Positions 14,259 through 21,860 of a DNA stretch of 21,995 nt are shown piece by piece (within the stretch, counting starts at the first letter, position 1; each line of letters begins with the position of its first letter). The notes under the pieces were generated by a model. That model was given only the letters and a program-made list of their open reading frames with translations, had not been told where the DNA came from and did not search any database. Made by a program: the position numbers and the translations under genes. Location of the stretch: the NCBI GenBank assembly GCA_964609495.1, contig CAZSTA010000040.1:1-21995 (forward strand), in the 5' to 3' direction. Source of the stretch: CAZSTA01 sp964609495 [NCBI: uncultured bacterium]. GTDB taxonomy: Bacteria > CAZSTA01.

Positions 14259-15665
14259 ATGGCTAAGAATACAAAAATCTATACGGTGTTTTTTTCGTCT
14301 GGTCATCCAGTTGGATTTAAGGCTTATCGAAAATATCATCCTGATATAAAAGTGATGGAAAATCAGGAGATACTCCAAAGAGTTAAAGATGAATGTAAAG
14401 GTGTGGAATTTGTCGGTGAAGCTGAACCTGTAAAAGCTGAAGATGTTATTTCGAATATAAAAGAACAAAAGGAAAATTTAGATGGTCTGCTTGTCTTTGG
14501 TCCGCCACCAGATGAGCTGATATCAGTTGGATTACCCATAGTAGCTGTGGAACGTCCTTTGGAGGGATGCACAACGGTGCCTTTTCATGCTTATAAAGAT
14601 AGTAAAGTTCTAACATCTTATTTGCCTGCACATCACGACAAAGACCCTAAAGTTTACTCCCTTCGATTCGAGGATATAGCAGGAAAAGTTAAGCTGATTG
14701 ATGTCATCGCAAGGATGAAAGATTTAAAAATGTTGGTTGTAACAGATTTGCCTACCCTGGGCTATTTCGAACCTATGGATCTTCAGATCGAAACGAGCAG
14801 AGAAGAATATGAGGAAGTCTATCTCAGTAACCTAAAAGAGGCATTTGGGACGGAGTTTATAACAGTTCCGCAGAAAGAATTGCTAGGCGAGAAGATGCAA
14901 GCAGTAGATGAGGGAAAAGCAAGAGAAGTCACTCAAAAATGGATTGAGGGAGCTATTGCACTTCGAGGGACAAATGAAGCTGAGATTCTGAAATCAGCAA
15001 AACTATACTTACGTATGAAAGAACTGATGGATGAACATGACTGTGACGCCATAACTACTGAAGGATTTGGATGGCCACCACTTGGATTCGAGGCAGCTCC
15101 ATCTGCAGGCTTACCTATCTCACAACTCCTTACGGATGGTATAGCGGCTGCTTCCGAAACCTTGACAGATTGTTTAATCACTCAACAACTGGCATTATAT
15201 ATCACCGGTAGCGGAGGTCTATTGGGTGATTACAACATAGATCCCTTTAATAACACCGCCATAGTTTGTCACTGTGAAGGTTCGTTTAAACCGTATGGAG
15301 ATGAAGGAAGAGCACCTTATATTATAAGAAATTTACCGTTTGTGGAAGAAAATACAGGCGGTGCCTGTGTGCAAACGAACTATCCGATAGGTAAGACTGT
15401 AACCGTGGCAAAAATAGGTATGTATGGGAAAAAGCTATCTATTTTCACAGGCGAGACGGTTTCTGGTGAGGAGCTCTTCCCATACTGGGAAGATATATTA
15501 GGCAGGAATAAAATAGCTATTAAAACTAATGCAAGAGCGCTGCTTGAGAATGTTGATTGGAAAACTTTTGGTAATCACAGAGCGGCGTTCTTTGGTGATT
15601 ATAGGCAGGAGTTCAAAGATTTAGCTAAACTGATCGGATATGAAGTTGTAGAAAAAGATAAGTAA
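14259..15665 (+). CDS. L-fucose/L-arabinose isomerase-like protein
   Basis: A 468-aa cytoplasmic protein resembling the FucI/AraA isomerase superfamily. The N-terminal half looks like the Rossmann-like domains (YTVFFSSGHPVGF, LDGLLVFGPPPDEL, KMLVVTDLP). The C-terminal half carries the superfamily landmarks in order: DCDAITTEGFGWPP (E268), LTDGIAAASETLTD (D293, E300), and TAIVCHCEGSF (H338), likely metal ligands by analogy with FucI, not proven. A normal member would convert an aldose to a ketose using Mn2+. Sequence between landmarks differs from classical FucI, so it may act on another sugar or be a non-isomerase relative. AAAGGAG (14246-14252) precedes ATG 14259. It has its own promoter and structured leader, and a perfect terminator follows. 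Its product could feed the FGGY kinase. Confidence 0.8.
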   Translation: MAKNTKIYTVFFSSGHPVGFKAYRKYHPDIKVMENQEILQRVKDECKGVEFVGEAEPVKAEDVISNIKEQKENLDGLLVFGPPPDELISVGLPIVAVERPLEGCTTVPFHAYKDSKVLTSYLPAHHDKDPKVYSLRFEDIAGKVKLIDVIARMKDLKMLVVTDLPTLGYFEPMDLQIETSREEYEEVYLSNLKEAFGTEFITVPQKELLGEKMQAVDEGKAREVTQKWIEGAIALRGTNEAEILKSAKLYLRMKELMDEHDCDAITTEGFGWPPLGFEAAPSAGLPISQLLTDGIAAASETLTDCLITQQLALYITGSGGLLGDYNIDPFNNTAIVCHCEGSFKPYGDEGRAPYIIRNLPFVEENTGGACVQTNYPIGKTVTVAKIGMYGKKLSIFTGETVSGEELFPYWEDILGRNKIAIKTNARALLENVDWKTFGNHRAAFFGDYRQEFKDLAKLIGYEVVEKDK

Positions 15666-15687
15666 AATAAGAGAAGAAAATTTTAAT

Positions 15688-15715
15688 AAGCGGAGGCCCA
15701 ACCTCCGCTTTTTTT
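15688..15715 (+). terminator. Intrinsic terminator of the isomerase-like gene
   Basis: AAGCGGAGG (15688-15696) pairs perfectly with CCTCCGCTT (15702-15710), loop CCCAA, followed by seven T's (15709-15715). It lies 22 bases after the stop codon. Confidence 0.93.
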
Positions 15716-15782
15716 ATTGTTGATAATTCAGCAAAATTATATGTATAGGAAGCATATAAATTGGGGACCTGACATCATAAAT

Positions 15783-15822
15783 CACCCTCCCCCTACCCCC
15801 CCTCCCTCGATGGGAGGGGGGA
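15783..15822 (-). repeat. Diverged inverted copy of the palindromic repeat
   Basis: CCCCCCTCCC (15797-15806) pairs with GGGAGGGGGG (15812-15821) around TCGAT, preceded by CACCCTCCCCCTA. This is the layout of the 55-bp repeat read on the opposite strand, with C/G runs expanded. It faces the copy at 15862. Confidence 0.6.
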
Positions 15823-15861
15823 CGAGAAATATGCGAAGCATAGACTTAAGCTCTATCTTGA

Positions 15862-15916
15862 TGTTCCCTCTCCCCTTGTAGGAGAGGGATAGGATGAGGG
15901 GGGAATTACATCTTGA
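15862..15916 (+). repeat. 55-bp palindromic repeat, copy 2
   Basis: Same length and orientation as 4420-4474, with 7 differences in 55 bases. The stem is CCCTCTCC with GGAGAGGG, followed by the G-rich tail and an end in CATCTTGA. It lies after the isomerase-gene terminator, so the two direct copies bracket the transporter-to-isomerase block. Confidence 0.8.
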
Positions 15917-15963
15917 CTTCTTGGTAAAATCTACTAGCATGAAATTTTACATACTTCCGTAGA

Positions 15964-15999
15964 ATAATTAAAGCCCCCTAGCCAGAAGACTAGGGGGCT
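15964..15999 (-). terminator. Intrinsic terminator of the efflux operon
   Basis: On the minus strand, AGCCCCCTAG (15999-15990) pairs with CTAGGGGGCT (15981-15972), a perfect 10-bp stem, then TTAATTATT. It lies just after the ATPase gene that ends the five-gene operon. Confidence 0.85.
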
Positions 16000-16020
16000 G
16001 ATTTGTCAGTATAATCTTGA

Positions 16021-16722
16021 TTATTTTGAAATCTCCTCATCGCTTATTCTGCCATCTAAAAGGTGAATTATACGCGAGGCGTGTTCAGCTACATACCTCT
16101 CATGAGTAACTACAATCACAGTATTACCCTCTTCATTCAGTTGTTGAAATATTCCTAGTATCTCATCACCAGTGGTGGTATCCAGGTTTCCGGTCGGCTC
16201 ATCTGCTAGGATGATGCTGGGATTGTTTATCAAAGCCCTGGCGATAGCCACTCGTTGACGCTGTCCTCCCGAAAGCTCATTAGGGCGATGCTTTATCCTA
16301 TCACCTAAACCCACCTTGGTAAGAGCCTCTCGAGCTCTTCTCAGTCTCTCTCTCCCCCCGACTCCAGCGTAGATCAGAGGAACCTCCACATTGTGTAAGG
16401 CAGTATTGCGGGCTAACAAGTTGAATTGCTGGAATACGAAGCCGATACGTTTATTTCTGATATTCGCTAAGCGATTATCGTTCAACTTGCTGACATCATC
16501 ACCATCGAGGATATATCGACCGGAGGTGGGCTTATCTAAGCAACCAATGATGTGCATCAGGGTTGACTTACCAGAGCCAGAGGGACCCATAATAGATACT
16601 AATTCGCCCTCTTTGATCGTGAAGGAGACTCCAGATAGGGCATTTACTGTCACATCCCTTCCCATCTTATATTGCCTGCTTATATCTTCTAAAGACATTA
16701 TCTCTTTTTTACCATTAAACAT
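16021..16722 (-). CDS. ABC transporter ATPase, MacB/LolD type
   Basis: Cytoplasmic ATPase that powers the MacB-like permease encoded upstream, 233 aa. All ABC motifs are present: Walker [10 protein letters not shown] (46-54), Q-loop Q98, signature LSGGQ (150-154), Walker B IILADEP with E175, and H-loop H207. The sequence GCLDKPTSG and [21 protein letters not shown] is typical of the LolD/MacB/FtsE mechanotransmission subfamily. Two ATGs occur; I chose 16722 because GGAGG lies 8 bases before it but only 2 before ATG 16728. The gene follows the permease by 54 bases, and a terminator follows it. In E. coli MacB the ATPase and permease are fused; here they are separate, as in many other phyla. 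Confidence 0.94.
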   Translation of the reverse strand: MFNGKKEIMSLEDISRQYKMGRDVTVNALSGVSFTIKEGELVSIMGPSGSGKSTLMHIIGCLDKPTSGRYILDGDDVSKLNDNRLANIRNKRIGFVFQQFNLLARNTALHNVEVPLIYAGVGGRERLRRAREALTKVGLGDRIKHRPNELSGGQRQRVAIARALINNPSIILADEPTGNLDTTTGDEILGIFQQLNEEGNTVIVVTHERYVAEHASRIIHLLDGRISDEEISK

Positions 16723-16776
16723 ATGCATAACCTCCGACCTTAATGCAATTTCTCATCTTCATTTACTACCGCTCTC

Positions 16777-18009
16777 TTACTCATATCTTAACGCCTCTAC
16801 TGGATCGAGCCGAGCCGCTTTCATCGCGGGATAGATGCCAAAGGTCAATCCCACTCCACTGGAGAAGGCAAAGGCTAATATCACAGATATAGGAGATACG
16901 ACTAGAGGCCAACCTCCTATTCGAGCGACCATCGCTGCTCCTCCCCATCCCAATAACAAGCCTACTATCCCTCCCGAGGTGCTCAGGGTGAAAGCCTCGA
17001 TCATAAATTGCCCGAGGATATCCTTATTCTTAGCTCCTAGAGCCTTGCGGATCCCGATCTCCCTTGTCCTCTCGGTGACCGAGACCAGCATAATGTTCAT
17101 AATCCCAATGCCCCCGACTAGCAGGGCTATACTTGCTATCCCTCCTAGGAGGATGCTGAAAGTGCTCATAGCCTGACTTACCGTATCGAGGATCTCCTGC
17201 TGGCTGAAGACGTTGAACTTATCAGGATCGCCTATCTTGCGGGTGAGGAAGAATTCGATCTGAGCTACAGCATCTTCCGCAGCCTCCGCGGAGATGGCTT
17301 CTGCGCTATAACCATCGACAAAATCCCTGGTCGTAAACCTATTCATAGCGGTAGTGATGGGAACATAGGCTTGATTATCGTAGTTGGAGAACATCACCTG
17401 CCCCTTCTCCTCCATTATCCCTATCACCGTTAGCATAAACCAGCGACTCCCTACGGTAACTTTGATCTTCTTGCCGAGTGGATTCTCTTCTTCAAGTGGA
17501 TCCTCTCCTTCAAATAGATCATTCACCAACTGCGAGCCGAGAACAATCACTAATCTACTCCCTTCGAGGTCTTCCTCGGAGATGAACCTTCCTGCCGCTA
17601 ATTTATAGTTGAATATACTCATATAGCTATTATCAGCACCTATTAGAGAAGCTTGGACGTTCGTATTCTTATAGACCAGCCTCCCTCCATTTCGGATGGT
17701 GGGGATGACAGCTTTTAAGGAGGGACAAGCTTCCTCAAGTTGCTCTCCCATCTCCAGAGTAAATATCTCTCTAGCTTCTCGGCTGACCCTTCCAGCTCTG
17801 CCCCTGGTGAAACCCAAAGTGATATTAATGAGATTCGATCCCAGAGCTGAGATCTGGCTGGTTATACTCTCTTGCGCTCCCGAACCGATGGAAACGGTTG
17901 TAACCACCGCCGCCACTCCGATGATTATCCCTAGCATCGAGAGGAAGGAGCGCATCTTATTAGCCCCTAAACTTTGGATAGATACACGCAGGGTCTCCAA
18001 TATATTCAT
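16777..18009 (-). CDS. MacB-like ABC permease (FtsX/MacB_PCD)
   Basis: Inner-membrane subunit, 410 aa, with the MacB topology: a first helix (about 23-42) after the amphipathic NILETLRVSIQSLGANKMRS start, a large periplasmic domain (about 45-280, MacB_PCD type, including ITLG, IPTIRN and AAGRFISEEDLEGSRLVIVLG), then three helices. The last three carry the FtsX signature VSVTERTREIGIRKALGAKNKDI between helices 2 and 3, and the end PAMKAARLDPVEALRYE. The start ATG 18009 has GAGGTGATG just upstream. It lies 17 bases after the adaptor gene, tightly coupled in the operon. It probably drives periplasm-to-outside export of a drug, peptide or lipid with the adaptor and TolC-like channel. Confidence 0.94.
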   Translation of the reverse strand: MNILETLRVSIQSLGANKMRSFLSMLGIIIGVAAVVTTVSIGSGAQESITSQISALGSNLINITLGFTRGRAGRVSREAREIFTLEMGEQLEEACPSLKAVIPTIRNGGRLVYKNTNVQASLIGADNSYMSIFNYKLAAGRFISEEDLEGSRLVIVLGSQLVNDLFEGEDPLEEENPLGKKIKVTVGSRWFMLTVIGIMEEKGQVMFSNYDNQAYVPITTAMNRFTTRDFVDGYSAEAISAEAAEDAVAQIEFFLTRKIGDPDKFNVFSQQEILDTVSQAMSTFSILLGGIASIALLVGGIGIMNIMLVSVTERTREIGIRKALGAKNKDILGQFMIEAFTLSTSGGIVGLLLGWGGAAMVARIGGWPLVVSPISVILAFAFSSGVGLTFGIYPAMKAARLDPVEALRYE

Positions 18010-18026
18010 AAAACATCACCTCTTCA

Positions 18027-19217
18027 TCAGCGAGGTCCTCCCATCATAAAGGTACCTCTTCTCTCAGCATCTCCTGACATCTTCTCCTGTTGGAACATCT
18101 GGTAATTGTTCGCTAGGATTTTATCCCCCTCCTGTAATCCCCTTATGATCTCCACCTCGGTATCATTCGCTACCCCAGTCATTACTGGGACTGGTTGAGG
18201 AACACCATCGACTAGTTTGGTAACGAGCTTGATCTTTGCTGGTTGAGGAACACCTTCGGGTGGTTTGGTAACGCGCTCCGTCCTCGCTGGTTGAGGAACA
18301 CCTTCGGGTGGTTTGGTAACGCTCTCCGTCTCTACTGGGGCTGGTCGGGGAAGATCATTGACTAGTTTGGCAATGAGCTCCTCATCTTCTGGCTCGAAGA
18401 CCGCTAATAGAGGCACTTTAAGGACATTCTCAGCTTTAGCAACGATAATATCCGCGGTAGCAGTGAGTCCCGGTTTAACCCTTTCATCTTGGTCTTGGTC
18501 GGTCAATTCTATCGTCACCGGAAGGGTAACGACTCCCTGATCCTCTTCCGCAACTGGAGATAATCTCCTCACTTTTCCTCTTAGCATAAGCTCGGGGTAG
18601 GCGTTAAATGTTATATTAACATCTTGACCTTCCTTGACTAGTCGGATATCGACCTCATCCACCGAGACATCGATCTCGTAGCCACTATTATCGATCAGCT
18701 TAGCCACGACTTGACTGGCACCTATCAACTCCTCCTCCTCTAAATCTATATCGTATATTATGCCCGCGAAGGGGGCTTTGAGTTTGGTCTTATCCAGATT
18801 GGATTCGGCGATCTCTAAATTGATATTGCTCTCTTCGATATCGCTAGGAGAGCTCGTTATCTGATCTCGCTTATACTGGTTCTCCGCTTGCACAAGAGCT
18901 AGCCGTTGTTCCTGATCATCTAGTTCAGCGATGACCTGCCCTTTCTCTACCTCCTGATTCTCCTCGATCAAGACGCTTTTCACCTTGCCACCCTTCTCAA
19001 ATGTCAAATCCATCGCTCTGATAGCTTTTACCTCTCCCGAGGAGGATATTGTGTTTATAATATCCCCCCTAGTTACCACTACAGATGGAGACATACTCTT
19101 CTGAGCCCCATTTTCATTGCTTCCGGAAACCTCAGCTGAGAATCGATTTCGATATAACCAGTAAGCTCCACCTCCTAATATGGCTACGATAACCACGATA
19201 ATAATAAACTTCTTCAA
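18027..19217 (-). CDS. MacA-like periplasmic adaptor with internal tandem repeat
   Basis: Membrane fusion protein of the HlyD/MacA family, 396 aa. It has an N-terminal anchor helix (3-22), a first lipoyl/barrel half (VVVTRGDI...GEVKAIR...GKVKSVLIEENQEVEKGQVIAELD), a short coiled hairpin (about 105-146), the lipoyl return KLKAPFAGIIYDID, the beta-barrel (180-262), and a membrane-proximal end (VMTGVANDTEVEIIRGLQEGD). Residues 277-343 are an expanded region of repeated PPEGVPQPA/VDGVPQPVP units encoded by 48-bp tandem repeats. The start is TTG 19217, with GGGGGTGAG just upstream, overlapping the TolC-like stop by 4 bases. It links the MacB-like permease to the outer-membrane channel. The coil is short for this family, suggesting a close-fitting assembly, which is inference. 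Confidence 0.92.
   Translation of the reverse strand: MKKFIIIVVIVAILGGGAYWLYRNRFSAEVSGSNENGAQKSMSPSVVVTRGDIINTISSSGEVKAIRAMDLTFEKGGKVKSVLIEENQEVEKGQVIAELDDQEQRLALVQAENQYKRDQITSSPSDIEESNINLEIAESNLDKTKLKAPFAGIIYDIDLEEEELIGASQVVAKLIDNSGYEIDVSVDEVDIRLVKEGQDVNITFNAYPELMLRGKVRRLSPVAEEDQGVVTLPVTIELTDQDQDERVKPGLTATADIIVAKAENVLKVPLLAVFEPEDEELIAKLVNDLPRPAPVETESVTKPPEGVPQPARTERVTKPPEGVPQPAKIKLVTKLVDGVPQPVPVMTGVANDTEVEIIRGLQEGDKILANNYQMFQQEKMSGDAERRGTFMMGGPR
18191..18388 (-). repeat. 48-bp in-frame tandem repeat within the adaptor gene
   Basis: Plus-strand units start at 18191, 18239 and 18287 with exact 48-base steps (CTGGTTGAGGAACACC openings). A fourth, more degenerate unit starts at about 18341 after a 6-base shift (CTGGTCGGGG). 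Each unit encodes 16 residues, so the frame is kept. Units 2 and 3 are nearly identical, which points to recent duplication. Confidence 0.9.
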
Positions 19218-20677
19218 TTTATCTCACCCCCTAACTCAAGCTCCTCCCCAATAGATACTTTAAGGCGCAGCTCCTCGGCTTGACAATCGTTTATAGCTTG
19301 TTGGAGATCGAGTTGAGCTTCTTTCGATCTATTAACTGCTCTCTGATATTCATCCTGGGTGATCAAACCCTCTTTTAGCTGTTCCTCCTTTAATGCTTTC
19401 TCCAGTTCAGCTTCATCCTGAGACAAATAAGCTATCTCGATCTCTCTGGATTTATCCTCCAGAGAAGCTAACTTATCCCTGGTAGTATCTTCGACCTGTG
19501 ATTTACTATCCTCGTAGTTCCGCTTTGCTTCCTCATAGGCGATCTCTTTAAGCTCAATAGCATCTCTTTGTCTTTCTCCATCGAAGATAGAATAGGTGAG
19601 GTTGAGGCTGATCTGCCAGTTATAGATATCCTCCTCACCAAGTTCCTCCCCCTCCTGCTTCGCATATTGAGCTTGTAGGAAGAGATCTGGCCAAGATCCC
19701 CTTTTCTCCGCTTCGAGGCGAGCTTCGGCTAATTTGATATCCAGTTCAAGCGATTTCAGATCTATACTATTAGCTAAAGCCCTAGAGATCGTCTCCTCTT
19801 CGGATAGACCCCAGGACGAGAATTCGCCCAACTCTAGATCGAGTATCCGCAGTCCTGTTAAGCTTATCCCTAATAGAAGCTCCAGTCCACGCAGTTGAGA
19901 GAGGTGAGCATCTCGAGCCGCGAGCATCGTTTTATATGCTTTTCGTTCCTCGATCTCGCTCTTCAGTAGATCTATATCTCCTACTGCAGAGACTTCTCTC
20001 TCCCTTTTTGTTTTCTCCAACTCGCGTTGAGCTAGCTCATGATCCTCTTGGCTATTCAGATATTGCTCTTCCTTGATGACCAGATCGAAATACTTCTGCC
20101 TCATATCGATCACGGTCAACTTCTTCTGTTGCTCCAAATTATCTTGGGTCTTCTCTGTCTCCATTCTCTTCTGCATTGTATTTAAAGCACTCTCCGAATA
20201 AGCAGGATTGGAGAGAAGATCTTGCTTTACCCCTATATTCCAGAGAAGATCCCAACCTTGATCCTCAGTGGCATCGCTTCTATTCAAGGTTATCTCTCCG
20301 GTAAGATCTAGATTGGAGGGGAAAGAGATCGAGCCCTCTAAGGAAAGTTCGGAACTGAATACATTCTTATCTTCCTTCGTTGAGATATCACTTGACCTCG
20401 ATCTATAAGAAAGGGATGCTGGCTTAGCATCCAAGAGCAATTGAAAGCGATATATAGCTTGCAATTGATCCAACTCCAGTTGCGAGCTATCTAGCTTAGC
20501 CTGGAGATCCGATATCTGAGGATCGTTCTCTAAAGCCAACTGGATAGCCTCTTTTAGAGTTAGCTCAGTTATACCTTCTGCCTTTGCCAGAGGGTTGTTA
20601 AGTAGTAGTAATACCAGGCAAAAGCCAAGCCACAGATCGAAACTTGGGTTTCGGCTACTTACCTTCACTGGTTTCAC
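19214..20677 (-). CDS. TolC-family outer-membrane channel
   Basis: Outer-membrane efflux protein, 487 aa, full family length, with a signal peptide (hydrophobic 15-31, cleavage after AKA near 33). Two structural repeats are visible. Each starts with a helix (LTLKEAIQLALENDPQI at 39-55; EEETISRALANSIDL at about 293-307) and includes a beta segment for the barrel: 76-156 with alternating hydrophobic strands, and 328-368 (PDLFLQAQYAK, IYNWQISLNLTYSIFDG). Long coiled helices follow each (170-270, 370-480). The start is GTG 20677 with GAGGAAG about 10 bases before it; it overlaps the upstream gene by 23 bases and the adaptor by 4. It forms the exit duct for the MacAB-like pump. Confidence 0.88.
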   Translation of the reverse strand: MKPVKVSSRNPSFDLWLGFCLVLLLLNNPLAKAEGITELTLKEAIQLALENDPQISDLQAKLDSSQLELDQLQAIYRFQLLLDAKPASLSYRSRSSDISTKEDKNVFSSELSLEGSISFPSNLDLTGEITLNRSDATEDQGWDLLWNIGVKQDLLSNPAYSESALNTMQKRMETEKTQDNLEQQKKLTVIDMRQKYFDLVIKEEQYLNSQEDHELAQRELEKTKREREVSAVGDIDLLKSEIEERKAYKTMLAARDAHLSQLRGLELLLGISLTGLRILDLELGEFSSWGLSEEETISRALANSIDLKSLELDIKLAEARLEAEKRGSWPDLFLQAQYAKQEGEELGEEDIYNWQISLNLTYSIFDGERQRDAIELKEIAYEEAKRNYEDSKSQVEDTTRDKLASLEDKSREIEIAYLSQDEAELEKALKEEQLKEGLITQDEYQRAVNRSKEAQLDLQQAINDCQAEELRLKVSIGEELELGGEIN

Positions 20678-21755
20678 CGCTCTGTTCTTCCTCGGTCTGC
20701 TTCTGCTTAGGAGGAGCAGGGAACAGCTCTACTCCGATAAGCTTCTTCAAGTTTAGCACGGCTAAATTGTAGTTGTGAATGGCATCCGTCAGAGCAAGCT
20801 CAACTTGAAGGAGAGAAACCTCGGCTTGTTTTAATTCAAGACTAGTCTTTAATCCGGCATTACGTTGTTTCTTAGTGATGTCATAATTCTCAGATTCGAC
20901 ATCATAATTGTCTTGAGAGAGCTTAACGTTCTCATTCGCCTGCGTCATCTCATTATAAGCTGATCTCACGTTTGCTTCCACCTTCGCAACGTTCAGTTCT
21001 GCTATCTTCAGATCGTTCTCAGCCTTTGATAGATCTAGGGGAGCGGTATCTCCCGCTTTAACTATATCCAAGTTCGTTTCCGCAAGCTTCAAGTTATCTT
21101 GGGCCTCAGCCAACTCATCGCTGTGAACAAGGGCTTCTTCTTGAGCTTTCCCTAGAGAAATGTTGTAAGGCTCGTAAGCTATCTCACTCGTTAGTTTGAA
21201 GGTAACTCCCTCCTGAAGATTTAACAGCTCAGCGAAATCATCTTGTTTCTCCGCTAGAGAATCCTCCGCTTTACGCAGGTCCAATTTAGCCTTCTCATAT
21301 TCAGATTCACTGCGTAACTGATCCAAATTGCTGGCACTTCCTGCCTTGACCTGCTTGATGGTATTATCCAGTTGCTCTTTGGCTACTTCAACCTCCTTCT
21401 CTTTGTTGCTTACCTCTTTAACCCCTTTCAAGATGCTCTGATAATTATCGACTACGTTGATTATCAATTGCTTCTTCTGGTCATTGTAATCTCGCTCAGC
21501 TTTATCGTAGTTGAACTCAGCTTGGAGCTTGTCGTAGGTCGAACCAGTCAGAAGAATGGTAGCTAGAGCCTTCTCTTCAGATATTCTGGAATTGTCAAGG
21601 TTTAGAAGAGCAATCTGGTAGTCGATGTTCTGCTTCAGAGCCAAATCGATGCTCTCCTGAAGCGATAGAGAGAGGCTAGTCACCTGTTGAGCTAAAGTGG
21701 GAACAGCTGATAGTAAAAAGGTAATTGAGAGTACTAAAACTAAACTTCGTCGCAT
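20655..21755 (-). CDS. Short TolC-like protein lacking barrel segments
   Basis: A 366-aa exported protein, first in the efflux operon. It has a signal peptide (MRRSLVLVLSITFLLSAVPTLAQQ) and then the TolC-type opening LSLQESIDLALKQNIDYQ. It consists almost wholly of long coiled helices in two repeats (30-180 and 200-345). Where TolC proteins have their beta-barrel strands, only short turns are seen (about 66-75, TILLTGSTYD; about 234-242, AGDTAPLDL). The tail (350-366) is charged and low in complexity. AAAGGAGG lies 7 bases upstream of ATG 21755. It may be a periplasmic, all-helical relative that pairs with the full-length channel encoded next, or a divergent channel whose strands I cannot see. 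The family assignment is firm; loss of the barrel is my reading of the sequence. Confidence 0.85.
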   Translation of the reverse strand: MRRSLVLVLSITFLLSAVPTLAQQVTSLSLSLQESIDLALKQNIDYQIALLNLDNSRISEEKALATILLTGSTYDKLQAEFNYDKAERDYNDQKKQLIINVVDNYQSILKGVKEVSNKEKEVEVAKEQLDNTIKQVKAGSASNLDQLRSESEYEKAKLDLRKAEDSLAEKQDDFAELLNLQEGVTFKLTSEIAYEPYNISLGKAQEEALVHSDELAEAQDNLKLAETNLDIVKAGDTAPLDLSKAENDLKIAELNVAKVEANVRSAYNEMTQANENVKLSQDNYDVESENYDITKKQRNAGLKTSLELKQAEVSLLQVELALTDAIHNYNLAVLNLKKLIGVELFPAPPKQKQTEEEQSGETSEGK

Positions 21756-21803
21756 TTTGATTCCTCCTTTTGAAAAATCGGCTTCTATATTTTTTAACTC
21801 GTA

Positions 21804-21860
21804 TCCTATCTCACCTTTACTCTTTGAGTAGAGTAGATAGGGCTAGAGAATACTGCTCAA
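21804..21860 (-). promoter_or_regulatory. Imperfect palindrome and weak promoter ahead of the efflux operon
   Basis: CCTATCT (21805-21811) pairs with AGATAGG (21835-21841), and inside it ACTCT (21819-21823) pairs with AGAGT (21830-21834), leaving a 7-base bulge. A weak minus-strand promoter, TTGAGC (21860-21855), 17-base spacer, TCTACT (21837-21832), overlaps it, so this could be an operator. Both assignments are tentative. Confidence 0.3.

Larger units (their letters stand above)
15666..16020. other. Intergenic region between convergent units: repeats and terminators
   Basis: This 355-base gap contains the isomerase-gene terminator, two GC-rich palindromic repeat copies in opposite orientation, a small TATGC-GAA-GCATA hairpin (about 15830-15842) between them, and the terminator of the efflux operon. 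No protein-coding ORF was seen. Confidence 0.7.

Noticed and set aside
16723-16728. First of two ATGs as start of the MacB-like ATPase
   Set aside because: It is only 2 bases from the GGAGG site; the second ATG has normal spacing of 8.
16391-17176. Plus-strand ORFs opposite the MacB-like ATPase and permease genes
   Set aside because: They are antisense to genes with all expected motifs; no independent coding signal.
18191-18388. CRISPR-like array
   Set aside because: The repeats are adjacent without spacers, encode an in-frame peptide repeat and lie in a coding gene.
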